A stretch of DNA of 64,000 bases from Phanerodontia chrysosporium (GCA_001910725.1 MJGA01000059.1:17143-81142), one strand, 5' to 3'; shown: positions 11,504 through 21,975, counted from the first letter of the stretch. Notes: generated by a model not told the origin, from the sequence alone. A program made the numbers and translations.

Positions 11504-13241
11504 GCCTTGTCGGCCTAGGGCGCGACAGCGCCTATGTTCCCTTGCCGATGGATTCGGCATTGTTTCTTTGTGTCTGGCACAATACAACCGCTTCTTACGA
11601 TACCTCCGGTTGCCCGCTGCGGGCGCATCAGTGGCCGCGGATCACCGGCCGGCGCTCGGGGCGGCTCCGCGCGGCACGTCAGCGTCATTTGCGCCTCGGG
11701 AGGACCCCGACGCACGCCGACGACGGTCGGCGCGACGCTGACATGGCCCGAGACGTCGCACCGCCAGCATTTTCGTCTGCAGTTGGTGCGTGGCTTTGCA
11801 GGGCAACTGTCGGTCGGAGGGACACCACTACTCACATCACGCCCTGCGACCTTGCGCTGTCGCGACTGCGGTCTGTCGCAAACGCATGGTTGTCCGCCCT
11901 CTGGTCATGTTCCAGTTCTGCCCGATCGCTGACTTTGGGTTGCGGTCCAGACGGACCCGCCGTCTCGCATTCCCCGGGTTGCACGTGCTCCTGGACAGCG
12001 CCGACGGCGGGCACAGACAGCGTTGCCCCGCACGTCCGGGCGCAACCAAGCCGTCCGACAGCGGGGATCGACCACCCGCTTTGTCTCCCGCCGCCAGGTT
12101 GCGCAGCCCGTCGCCCAGCGGGCAGCGCCTGCGCACGCCGATGCTGCTCGCGGGGAGAGCGTCTTACAGGTACGCCGGAGCCTGCCCCAGCCGCGGGTGT
12201 CTCGTGGCGAGCCGTGTTGGACGCCGTACGGCACGCGCGGGCGTCGGCCTGGCAAGGGCGCACGGGTGCGTCGCCCGTCCTCTGCTGTGGCGGCATGCTG
12301 ATCTCCGTCCTAGAGCAGTGTGCGATCCGGGTGTGCGGTCGTGGGCGCCGCGCAGGCTCTACGCCACCGCGCAAGTGCGTCTGACGCGTCGGCGGGCCCG
12401 GCCTGTGTGCGTGCTACTGCGCTCGCACGCAATGTGGTCCGGTAGGTCTGGCTTGTAGTGTGTGGCGCCAATGTGGTGCTTTCGAGGTTCGCCTTCGGGA
12501 CCTGGCGGCGTCCGCATTGCCTTCTCGGTGTGCACGAGTCAGCCAGAGGAGGATGTAGATGGCGCGGGTGGCCTTGGAACGCCGGAGAGGGAGAGTACAC
12601 CGATCGCCACTGGCCAGATAGGCTCGGTCATGTTGAGAATCGAACGATGTTAGCGGGAAGACGCCACAGAGTCAGGCTCAGCGCGAGCACGGACGCACGG
12701 CTTGCTGTCATCTCGCTGACAGCGAACGCGCATCCACAAGACCCTCCGCTGACAGGGCGCTCGTATACAGGCTGAGAATTGCCACAGTAATGCAACCCCA
12801 TGAGCGGCCGCCGTCCCCAGGCCCCACACGAGCTACTCCTTCCCGCGTGCGCTGCACGAGCGCAGAACACACCTGCGGACGCGCGCAGCCCGAGGCATCG
12901 CGACACACGCGCGGTCCCAGGCTGGTCAGGGCAAGCCTCACTCTGGCACAACGAGCCGCCGTGGCGCAGCGGGCAAGAATAGCGGGGCGGCGGCGCAGCG
13001 ACACCCGGTGGCGGTACGCTGCACGCGTCAGGCGCGCTGACCGCAAACCCGGACGGGCGCCTGGTCGCGCTGACGCACCGGTGCTGACGCGAGCGACGTC
13101 GCATCAGCACCCGTGACACACCCGCGCGTCAGCACCGCTGCTGCTCCTGCGCCCCGCCGCGCTGCATATATACTACATGCCCCCCGCGAGGAGCTCTCCC
13201 TCTCTCTCGAGACCAACCTCCGCTCCGACGCCCCAGCCAGA
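11504..13241. other. Region without a supported gene
   Basis: Overlapping open frames of 100-280 codons occur on both strands, all rich in Arg, Ala, Pro and Cys with no recognisable domain and no counterpart on the mirrored side of the locus. I see no basis for calling any of them. The final 80 bp contain the promoter of the small gene at 13242. Confidence 0.5.
13165..13173 (+). promoter_or_regulatory. TATA-like element CATATATAC
   Basis: An AT-rich core in otherwise very GC-rich sequence, about 70 bp before the ATG at 13242. Spacing suits a TATA box with a short leader. Confidence 0.5.
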
Positions 13242-13716
13242 ATGAGCATGGTCGAGATGCCCCACTCGCGCGAACACCCCGCGTGGCCCGCCCCGCCCGC
13301 CTCCAAGGTGCGTCCGCCCACCCCGCCCGGGCATGCTGCCTTCTGGCTAACCCGCGCCACGCAACGCCCAGCCGACACACACTCCACAGGACCTCGCTGC
13401 CCTCGTCGGGCCCGACGACGCGCGGCACATCTACGCGCGCCTCGCCGACGCCGTGCGCACCCCGCACCCCGCCCCACGCCCCGCGCCGCCGGCGGCCGCC
13501 CCGTCGCACGCGGACGCGCCCGACGCCGTTGCCCCCACAGAGGAGCACAGCGCGCCGAACGAGGTGTACGTCCTCGCGCTCGCGGCCGCCCTCCAGCGCG
13601 CCGCAGACGCCCAGCCCGCGTTCGTCGAGTACCGCGTGCGCCAGGTCCTCCGCCGCCTCGGGCTCGCCCTCGACGCGTGCACGCCGTTCTTCATCGTGCC
13701 CGCCGCCGGCGCGTAG
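13242..13716 (+). CDS. Small unknown protein (about 130 aa)
   Basis: Two exons, 13242-13307 and 13390-13716, join across an 82-nt intron (AAG then gtgcgt; ccacag then GAC) to give about 130 residues starting MSMVEMPHSREHPAWP. After splicing the protein reads DLAALVGPDDARHIYARLAD, a Pro/Ala-rich linker, then a predicted helical C-terminus (EVYVLALAAALQRAADAQ, VEYRVRQVLRRLGLALDAC). No signal peptide, membrane helix or known domain is seen. A TATA-like element lies upstream. It sits near the centre of the mirror-image locus and has no inverted partner. The call rests on the clean splice and the regular helix pattern only. Confidence 0.5.
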
Positions 13717-15098
13717 CAAACTGCGTCCCATGCCCAATGTCCGCACATTAACGTGAGTTGCTCTTGGTATGTGTCCGGGCGACACGCTCACCGCTCGTCA
13801 GACCTCTTATGCACTCGCCCGTACCCCGGCACCGGGCCTGCTCGTGCTCCAAATCCTGCTGACGCATGCCGCCCACCCGGTCTACTTTCCCCATGCATCC
13901 CATCTGTACCAACTATCACATCCCCCACGGCTTTCATTCAATGTTTTCTTAGGCTATGATACCCCTAATCCCTGTAGAGACTCGGTTTCCCCACGTGTAC
14001 ATTTTCATAGGCCCAGCTTTGGAGGAGATAGCAGTTACCGTTCACTCTTGCGGTGTACTCTGACCGACTGGATGCCTCTCACCGCGGGCTCCTGCAGCCT
14101 TCAACGCCGCGGACACTTCCGTGTATACACCCGACGCATGCGCCCGCCCAACACAAGGCCCACGCAAAGCAGCCACCTCTCGCTTGTACACGCCCGTTCT
14201 CCGTCCGCGTCAGGCCATGCGCGACACGCTGGCGGGTGCGCACCTTCGGGGTGCAGCCGAAGCACGCAGACGCGACACGCGCCGGCCTCCGCAGCAGCAG
14301 CAGCAGCAGCAGCAGCAGCGCGCGCGCGCTCTCCAGCTCCCGTCGCGGGTCGGGCCCCTGGCACCGCGGACCCGGGGGACTCTTCACCGCGGAACGAGGC
14401 TGGTGCGTCGTCGCTGACCTTCCTGCCTCTCTGGCGCGAGCATCCCGAAATGACGATGCTACTCTCTGTTCCGGCCTAGGTCTGCAAGGACGGGCCACCG
14501 TGGCCCCGCGCTAAGGCACCCCACATCTGGCGCGCACGACAACGAGGCGACGTGTAACAGCCACCTCGCAGCGGGAGCTGTCTTCGATAGAGAGAATGCC
14601 AGTATGCTCAGTGCTCCTTGCCGTGCATGCACGTAGGTCTCGCTCACCTAGAGTGCGCGCGCATCAGGGTGCCTTCCAGAGTGGGGCTCTGCGACATGTA
14701 CCGTGCCGGTGTCCACACTGACACGTCCCCGTGAGCACACAGTTGGAGACGCGTGTGGTGAGTCGGAGGGCGTAGAACGTTGGCACAGGAAACGACAGTT
14801 CTCCCCTCGAGGAGGGTCATGGACTGCGCTGCCTTTGTCTGCGGCAAGGCCCCGTGCCTTTTGGTGCGTCCTGCCGGGCGTGCTGCTCATCATCTGCGGC
14901 GGTGCTTACAGCATGGTGCAGCGTCGCGAGGAGATCATAGCTGCTGCCTCAGCGGGACATGCTCGTCCCCGCGGCGCCTGTGACGGAGGTGCAGGCAGAC
15001 ATCAAGATTGAAATATTGATGGCGCATCACGCCAGTGTGATGCGCCGTTGGGGTCTCGTGCTCACAACGAGGCGGCAGGCTGTTGAGAGTTTACTGCC
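13717..15098. other. Region without a supported gene
   Basis: Nothing with a recognisable domain is visible. It contains the trinucleotide repeat at 14292 and, at its right end, the promoter and leader of the BTB gene at 15099. The geometric centre of the inverted MFS/HNH arms falls here, near 14875; I see no palindrome at that point. Confidence 0.5.
14292..14318 (+). repeat. (CAG)9 microsatellite
   Basis: Nine perfect CAG units followed directly by a short CG run. It does not lie in a gene I can support, so it is probably a simple non-coding microsatellite. Confidence 0.9.
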
Positions 15099-16244
15099 AT
15101 GTCCGTGGACGTCCAAGCACCTCTTGGACAGCCTTTGCGCTATCCAACGCTGTACTTTGACGACGGTGACCTGGTGATTCATGCTGGCAGAGACGGCGAG
15201 ACGCCCGCTCTCCTGTTCAAGGTCCACACGGCAATCCTGGGGCACTTCTCGCCCGTCTTCCGTGACATGCTTTCCTTGCCCGCCGGAGCCCAGAGCAGGG
15301 AGACGCACGACGGGGTGCCGCTGGTGCGCGTGCAGGACGACGCCGTTGCAATGACCCAGCTTGTGAATGCGCTGTACAACCCTGGGTGCGTATCCCGCAG
15401 CTTTTCTTCCCCGTCGCAGCGTCTGAGCACCGCACAGAGAGCCCGTTTTTGAGCGCACGGATCCGGACTTTGCGCAGGACGTGTACGAGCTCATGAACGT
15501 GGCACGGAAATACCAGGTCGACTCGCTCTGCAACCGCATCGTGAGGCACATCGAGCAGCAGTGGCCCCGCATGCCCGACGCGTACGTGCAGCAACACGGC
15601 GCAATCCGCAACGCCGACAAGGCGCGCAGCACCCTGCAGGAGGATGCACACGGCTGGCCCCAGCTCCCGTGCATCTTCCTGCAGTTCCCCGAGCCCGCAT
15701 CCGCCATTCGCCTCGCGACCGCCTTCGACATCCCTGGCGTGCTCCCGCGGCGTACTACGCGCTCTCGACGACACATCCCGGGCACACATGGGCCGGCGCT
15801 CGCCCTGGGCAGGCAGTCCGCCCCGCCAAATGGGACCTGCTCGACGACGGCGCGCTGCTCCGCCACTTCCACGGCAAGTACGCGCTCGCGCTGCGCTGGG
15901 GCGAGACAGAGGCTAAGCTCCTGGCCTTCTTCGACTCGCGCGAGGACAACCCGTGCCCAAAACGTCCGCAAGCTAGCCGTGTCAGGGACGCCCGGTGGAC
16001 GTGCTACACGGCGCTGCTCGACATTGTGCACGGCCGGCTCCGAGTAAAGGCCAACACCGCCCGCGATGCGATGCTCGATGACGTCCTCACCGCGGACCCG
16101 CTGATGGAGATGTACGAGCTTGCGGAGGACACGCGGACCTGGCTCGATCTGTGCACGACCTGTCGCGAGGCGACGAGGCGGTACCTCGTGCGCCAGATGC
16201 GCGAGCTCTGGGAGGAGCTGCCAAAGATATTTAAAGTGCAATAA
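15099..16244 (+). pseudogene. BTB/POZ-domain gene with apparent 1-nt frameshift
   Basis: The first exon (15099 to about 15390) encodes a BTB/POZ fold: YFDDGDLVIHA, FKVHTAILGHFSPVFRDML, VRVQDDAVAMTQLVNALYNPG. BTB domains dimerise and often recruit substrates to cullin-3 ligases; large families of such proteins are typical of Agaricomycetes. Removing one intron joins this to EPVFERTDPDF and a helix YELMNVARKYQVDSL. Near 15738-15745 the frame must change: DIPGVLP is read in one frame and AAYYALS onward in another, where the paralogue at 16485-17501 has one more nucleotide. The rest then runs to the stop at 16242, through CTTCREATRRYLVRQM. Either the copy is broken, or there is a base missing in the sequence. 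The last exon retains a sensible protein, so decay would be recent. Confidence 0.65.
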
Positions 16245-16484
16245 GTGCAAGGATTGTTGTCGATGATTCTGACCCTGTATTGGCACCCGGGACTCGTGTT
16301 GGTGTGCGCTGTTCCAGGTGTATGGGCTGGTGACGCCATCCACACCAGTACATTCCCCATGCAGGCAGAGATAGCTATGTTGACTTTTAAATCCCTAGAA
16401 CATGAAGGCAACTTGGTTCCCGTACTACATCATGGTCATCGACTATATACGTCCCCCACAGCAATGTTAGAAAGGACAACCGAC

Positions 16485-17501
16485 CTACATGAGCCCGAAG
16501 AGCACCGGCACAGAGTCCCACAGCTCGTGCATACGGGCGAGAACCACGTTTCGGGTGGCCTGTCCGCACGTCTTGCAGAGCCCACACCCGCGAGACTGCT
16601 CAACCACGGCGACAAGCAACATGATGGGGTCCATGCTACTGATCGAACACCCAGACAGCGCGTTCACAGCTCCGCACAGCACCTCTGCGCATGGCGGCCG
16701 TCCCTGATCCTCGAGTGCCCGCGGGCACTCGAGGCGCGCTGCGAGCTCATCCGCGAGGCCATGGTGTATCCGCGCAAGTGCGCCCCGCCCGCGCTCGATG
16801 CACCGCAGGCTGTCGGCGTCGAGCAGCGCCCACTGCGTATGGTCGCGCGCGTGCTCCGGGGTGACCGCGAGTGCGTAGCACGCCGGGGCATGTACTGCGG
16901 GGACGTCGAAGCGCACCGCGAAACGGAGCGCGGAGGCGGGCTCGGGGGCTGCGGGTGCGCGCTGCCGCTCCAGGTGGTCCACCAGCGCTGGCGGCCACTG
17001 CTGCTTCAGCTCGAACGCGAGGCGCGTGCGCAGCGAGTCGACCTGGTATTTCGTTGCGAGCTCCATGAGTGCGTATGTGTTCGACGCGAGGTACGGGTCT
17101 TGCCCGTCGATGATCGGGTACCTTGGGATACGAGTTTCAGCGGAGGACGCCGGGCAGACTGGATGTGACACTACCTACCCGGGATTGTACAGTACCTCGA
17201 GCAACTGCGCAACCGCTACAGGGCTGTCGTACAGGCGGACGAGAGGTGCTCCGTCGTGAAAGTCCCCGGGAGCCACGGTGGGCGGGAACGAAAGCATGTC
17301 GCGGAAGACGGGCGAGAACTGTTTCAGGAGGAAACTATGGGCACGGAAGAGCTTCCCATATACATGGTCTTGCTCTGCGGCGTGGATCACAAGATCGCCG
17401 TCCGCAAAATACAGAGTTGCGTGTCGCGTCGGGGAGTCCACGTCGGAAGCCTTAGATGCCCCAGTGAGGGTGCTTTCGCGGGTCTCCGCGGTCTCAAGCA
17501 T
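16485..17501 (-). CDS. BTB/POZ-domain protein
   Basis: Two exons, 17501-17179 and 17121-16485, around a 57-nt intron. The first encodes the BTB/POZ domain (LYFADGDLVIHA, FRAHSFLLKQFSPVFRDML, VRLYDSPVAVAQLLEVLYNPG); the second begins GYPIIDGQDPYLASNTYALM and contains the KYQVDSLRTRLAFELKQQWP helix, completing a BTB-BACK-like architecture common in Agaricomycete BTB proteins. The C-terminus has CKTCGQATRNVVLARM, a segment shared with the paralogue at 15099-16244. The two genes converge with 240 bp between stops. This copy is intact, so it shows what the frameshifted partner has lost. Role as a cullin-3 adaptor is a family-level guess. Confidence 0.82.
16709..16734. repeat. 26-bp perfect palindrome inside the BTB coding region
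   Basis: The 13 bases at 16709-16721 are the exact reverse complement of 16722-16734, with no spacer and a CCGCGG-type centre. On the coding strand it spells part of RLECPRALED. Perfect palindromes of this length are rare in coding DNA. Confidence 0.9.
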
Positions 17502-18137
17502 CACGTTGAGCGGTTTTGGGGATACACTTCTAGTTAGGGATGGGGTCAGTCAGCGTGAAGGTGAAACTTATTGCAGCTCTGAGGCTCACCCCATGATATA
17601 GCTAGTGCAGTTCGACTTCTAAGGCAAAGAGTGTGTAACCGGTAACGAGTGTATTAGCGTAATGATATACGTCCTCAGTCTAGCGAAAAGAAGACCTACA
17701 CTGCCGGGAGCGCGTCACTAGGTCATGCTGTAGTCATGACCCTGCTCATAGCAGCCTATCTGCCCTCAATATTGTCGCACCTGATACTGGGCTTGACACC
17801 AGCTCGGAATTGCCTGTAATGGCCTAACCCGCCGGCAACTTAGGAAACGTACGAGTAGTAAGAATGCCGTCGTAAACAGTTACATTGCTTGTTGCAGTAT
17901 GCATGAACACCCGATTGATAGCATCGCGGAGGTCCTTATATAGGATCACTGACAGGACAAGACTCGGATCGCAATGGACAAGATGGGACACGTGTGGCCG
18001 TCGGAGGACGTAAAAACACTGGAGTACAATGCAGGGGGGACACATGAGGAGTGAGGAAATATAATCCGAGGTGGCAATATATTTCCAGGCATGTCGACCA
18101 GTACACGATAGATCTTCTCGACGGTATCGGAACAAAA
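17502..18137. other. Intergenic stretch
   Basis: About 630 bp of lower GC between the BTB gene start and the stop of the acidic-tailed paralogue. No gene is recognised. The promoter of the BTB gene must lie in the left part. Confidence 0.5.
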
Positions 18138-18917
18138 TTACGCAGCGGTAGCGCATGGGCCAAACAGCGGATGCTCTGCCCATTCCGGGTCCTCCCATTC
18201 GAACCCGTCTTCGTCACTTGGTGGAAGGTCGTCTAGGTCGCGGCCATCGTAGCCATCCTCTTCGTCCGGGTACTCCGCGGCGACGATTGAGTCCTCCGTC
18301 AGCACATGTTCTCCAGGCATCGGCGTCGACATGCGTTGTACAGGCCGGGTGCGACGCCACAGCTCGAATGGCTCGCCCTCGTCGCGAAGCACGTAGGGCA
18401 GCGGGAAATCCATGCCCTTGCGCACCGCCTGGAGTGTGGCGAGACCGTCCAGGACGTCGCGCGTCTGGTCGCGGACGACAGCAAAGTGCCTGTCGAGCGT
18501 GGGTGGCAGCTTGTGGAACCGTTTCGTGGAGCGGTCATGCAAGATGTGCCACGTGAGGTCGACGACAATGTGAGATATTCCCCAGGGACAAGTGCGTTTC
18601 GGTTCAGTAGCTGCATTCGTAGTTTGGCGTCCATCGTTACCTGCGCCCAGGGCTGTCACACCCTCTTCTTCCTCGGGACCGTCGTCGATGGCTTCAACAC
18701 GCTCCCAGAACATGAGCCAGGCGAGTGATCGCATATCCGCAGGGCGCAGCTCGATGCAGAGTTCGGCCCAATGTAGATAGCCGTCCAGTGCGGGCGGTGG
18801 CGTCCGGCCACACAGCTTGTGTGCGGCGATCGCAATGTCCGTGGATATCGTGAGCAGCTCTGTATCGGTGGTATGAAGCGCATCGATGCGCATGCGGCAT
18901 TTGTTGGGGTTCCGCAT
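18138..18917 (-). CDS. Unknown protein with conserved acidic tail, right paralogue
   Basis: Diverged homologue of the gene at 10781-11503, in inverted orientation. The ATG at 18917 begins MRNPNKCRMRIDALH and gives about 259 residues; an AT-rich TATA-like stretch lies 55-65 bp upstream. Shared blocks are CGRTPPPALDGYLHWAEL, LAWLMFWERVE, WHILHDRSTKRFHKLPPTLD and a tail with EDSIVAAEYPDEEDGYDGRD followed by DLPPSDED. This copy has about 15 additional C-terminal residues. Conservation of the blocks despite extensive divergence elsewhere argues both genes are, or recently were, under selection. Function unknown. Confidence 0.75.
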   Translation of the reverse strand: MRNPNKCRMRIDALHTTDTELLTISTDIAIAAHKLCGRTPPPALDGYLHWAELCIELRPADMRSLAWLMFWERVEAIDDGPEEEEGVTALGAGNDGRQTTNAATEPKRTCPWGISHIVVDLTWHILHDRSTKRFHKLPPTLDRHFAVVRDQTRDVLDGLATLQAVRKGMDFPLPYVLRDEGEPFELWRRTRPVQRMSTPMPGEHVLTEDSIVAAEYPDEEDGYDGRDLDDLPPSDEDGFEWEDPEWAEHPLFGPCATAA

Positions 18918-19168
18918 AGGATTTGTAGCCAGGTGGGAGGGCGAGATGGAGAGGAAGTCGAGGTGACTGGGGATTATATATAGATAACTCCCAAAGGGTA
19001 TAGATATGGATGTGGCGACTTGGCCGACAATGTGCCATGGTAACTGGGCTTTCTGAGCCACAGAAGAATGGATGCCACAAAGTCGATCGAGACTACATTG
19101 TCCCATACCGGTTGCAGTAGAAGGTCTATGCAGCGGAGCCGGCTGAAGTGCATCTGCATGGGCGGGAG

Positions 19169-19883
19169 TTACCCCCGACGAACGCCCCAGCGCTGCTTCG
19201 ACGCATAGGCCCTCCAACGCTGTATATCTTCACGTTCAAGGAGAGCTTCCACGGTGTACCACTTCTGCGCAAGCTCCTCGTTGCTCGCGACCCGGTGCAC
19301 TGTCGAGTGGCACGGCCTGGCGTAGCATCAGCGACGACACCCAAGACACCGCACAAGGGACGCACCGGCAGAGCCACGCCACCGAGTTCAGCATCTCCGC
19401 CGGGTGCCACTTCTTCTTCAACACCTTGGCGTGCACCTCGCGCGGGATCAGGTGGTGGTACGTCAGCGGCACCTCGCGCTCGCAGATCTCGCACTCTGTC
19501 GTGCGCGTCCTAGACCACACCGGCGGGGGTGCACAGGCGTCGGAAACGTAGTCGTCGAGGACCTTGCGCAGGAAGGCGTGGGCGCCGTCCGCGTCTTCGC
19601 ACAGCCCGCACGACGTCAGGCTGTCGACAAAGGACGTCGGCGTGCTGTCCAGAGAGAGCTCGTCGACGGCAGGCACAGAGTCGCGCGTCTGGTAGGTTGC
19701 TGCGTGGAGAGCCCCAGGGAGGGTCGGCCAGGCCTCTGCAGCGAGATAGGACACAAAGTCGTCGAGCTCGGCGGGGTCGCTCGACTCGTCGGAGAAGCCA
19801 GGCCTGGAGATCACGCGGCGGGCGAGAGCGTCCTTGAAGGTCGCAAACTGAGGAAGGCTCGTCGACTCGGCAGGTCCAGTCAT
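19169..19883 (-). CDS. HNH-nuclease-like protein, right copy
   Basis: Inverted near-identical copy of the gene at 9869-10583. It has the same two-exon structure and the same CEIC, YHHLIPREVH and PCHSTVHR elements. Visible differences are a Pro for Leu shortly before the HNH core and Val for Ala near the C-terminus, with TAA in place of TAG as stop. Because the coding change is so small, the duplication is young or the copies are kept alike by gene conversion. It is divergently paired with the MFS gene starting at 20138. Confidence 0.82.
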
Positions 19884-20011
19884 TGTCAGAGAGGGTGTGC
19901 GGTGTCCGAGCGTGGTCGTCGCGGAAGCAGCAGATGGCAGAACGTTGACAAGCTTGATCTTGCGTGTCTTGCAAAGTCCACTTACTCGTCGTTACTCATA
20001 CTGACGCCTGC

Positions 20012-20037
20012 GCTTACCTGCGCTTACCAGTGCTTAC
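20012..20037. repeat. Three GCTTAC (GTAAGC) units at 10-bp spacing
   Basis: GCTTAC, the reverse complement of GTAAGC, occurs at 20012, 20022 and 20032. It is the contracted counterpart of the five-unit array at 9695-9740 and lies in the equivalent divergent promoter. Confidence 0.9.
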
Positions 20038-20137
20038 CTTTGTTACAAACAGCTTTCTAAGCTCGCCGCTGGCGGGCATTTTCCTTTGGAGTTGCACCAC
20101 CATCTCCTCCTCTCCTCAGATATCGTCGTCGTTCAAG

Positions 20138-21975
20138 ATGTCGCTATCCAACACCGCATCCCAGAGTTCCCTGGGGGAAAAGGATACGACTATTCCTCCG
20201 ACTCCTAACCCCGAGCTCGACTATCCCGAGGGCGGCCTGCACGGCTGGCTCGCACTCGCCGGCTCTTGCCTGGTCTACTTTGTCACTTTCGGGATCATCA
20301 ACAGCTTCGGTGCTTTCCAGGTAGGCTTCCAGTCCCCGGAGTGAGAAAGCTTGGCTGTGCTCACTGGGCCTTGCAGAACTTTTACCTCGAGAGTTTTCTG
20401 TCAAACTACAGCGCCACGGTGATCGCGTTCATCGGGGCCCTGCAGATCACCCTGCTCTATGTTTTCGGCGTTGTCGTCGGTCCCCTCTTCGATGCTATCG
20501 GACTCAAGGTAAGTCGTAGCGCCGCTTTGTATCTTGGCGGTACGCTGACTAGTCCTCAGTACCTCTACCCGGTCGGCGCGCTGGGCGGCGTCGTTTCGCT
20601 CGTCGCGCTCTCGTTCACCCACCCGCAGCAGATCTGGCAGCAGTTCCTCTCCCAAGTGTGTAGCAGCAGCGATCCCGTCACTCGCCCTCTGTTGACCCTT
20701 CTCCCCAGGGCGTCCTGTTCGGACTGACGGTAGGTTTCGGCACGTACCCGGCCCTCGCGGTCGTCGGACAGTACTTCAAGGCGAAGCGTGCGCTCGCGAT
20801 GGGCACCGTTGCCGCCGCGAGCAGCATCGGCGGCGTATGCCTGCCCATCATGGTCTCGCGCCTCATCAAGAACATTGGTTTCGGTAGGAGCAGAACAGGT
20901 CTTGCGCAATCGACCAGCGTCTGAGGTGCATTTCTCTCTGTTGCAGCATGGACGGTAAGAGTTCTTGCTTTGCTAACCCTGTGAGTACCATACCATTTGC
21001 GCGGTCTCTGCCCGTGGGTTGTAAAGCCGAACACTGATACTCATCTGCATTCATCAGATTTTGCTATGCGCTGGCGATGCTCATCTCGCGCACTAGACTG
21101 CCTAAGAAGCCGCTGCCAAAGGCGCAGAACCTCGTCGACTTTGGTGGGTTCAAGGACCCGCGGTACCTCACGCTAGCCATCGGGTCCATTCTTGTCAACC
21201 TTGGGCTCTACTCGCCGTACTACTACATCGGTGCGCCTTGCGCCTCTCGCTTGTACGTTCACCAACATTGACTGTGCCACACCAGAGCCCTGCGCGATCG
21301 AATATGCCGTCTCGCCCTCCATCCACACGTACCTGCTGCCGATGCTGAACGGACTGTCGTTCTTTGGACGGATCATGTGCGCTGCCTACTCGTACTCAGG
21401 TGTCACCTCTTCCCTAACTTGCTGTACAGTGGCGGTCAGCTCGCGGATCGGTACGGCCGGCTGAACGTGTTGTGCCCGTGCACCCTGATTGCGGGCGTGC
21501 TGTGTTTTGCGCTCTGGCTCCCCGCCCGTGGAGCCGCAGCGCTCATCGCCTTTTCGTGTGCATACGGTATGTCCGACTATCTACCCCTTACGCTGCCTTG
21601 TCATCTCCTGCCCTCGTACCTCACTTACTGACGACTGCATAGGCTTCTTCTCAGGTGTGTTCATCTCGGTCACGCCTCCCGCCGTCGGCCAGATCTCGCC
21701 CGTCGACCGCCTCGGCGCGCGCATCGGGACGTTCTTCTTGCCCACGGCTGTTGCGACGCTCCTCGGTACGCCTATTGGCGGCGCGTTCGTCCGCGACGGG
21801 ACTTCCACGGAGTATCATTATGTCGCCATCTTTGCGGTGCGTACATGACCTATGAGACGATCCGCGGGCGGCTCATTTCTTCTGGTTTGTGCAGGGCGTC
21901 ATGGTCCTCGCCGGAGGCGTCATGCTCTGTGTCTCTCGAATGCTCTGTGACAGGAGCCTTAGGACCAAGTGGTAA
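20138..21975 (+). CDS. MFS transporter, monocarboxylate (MCT/SLC16) type, right copy
   Basis: The exons can be followed clearly here: 20138-20320, 20377-20508, 20560-20655, 20709-20883, 20947-20980, 21058-21230, 21286-21376, 21430-21566, 21643-21836 and 21895-21975. They join to a 12-helix MCT-type permease with GLTVGFGTYPALAVVGQYFK, GFAWTVRVLALLTLFCYALA and IIGGQLADRYGRLN. The 53-nt intron at 21377-21429 is needed to keep the loop motif in frame. The last exon reads GVMVLAGGVMLCVSRMLCD, clearly different from the left copy's GTMVLTGGIMLCIARVLCD, although upstream exons are nearly identical. Substrate unknown. Divergent from the HNH gene at 19883. Confidence 0.92.

Larger units (their letters stand above)
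19169..21840. repeat. Right arm of the large inverted repeat
   Basis: Reverse-orientation partner of about 7900-10583. Exons, introns and the promoter region between the two genes are almost identical over most of the length. Differences accumulate from about 21600 onward (last two MFS introns and final exons) and beyond 19169 on the other side. Exact percent identity was not computed. Confidence 0.9.

Noticed and set aside
11542..12458. Overlapping plus-strand frames of 220-280 codons
   Set aside because: No recognisable domain, Cys/Arg/Pro-rich composition, and no counterpart in the mirrored half of the locus.
14292..14318. CAG run as a polyglutamine-coding repeat
   Set aside because: It reads as Gln in one frame, but no supported gene covers it.
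20144..20909. Minus-strand frames opposite the right MFS gene and plus-strand ones opposite the left copy
   Set aside because: They recur in both copies only because the transporter does; the sense strand splices to a coherent 12-helix protein.
21377..21429. Frameshift in both MFS copies near the loop motif
   Set aside because: A 53-nt intron beginning gtgcgc and ending gtacag restores IIGGQLADRYGRLN without any frame change.
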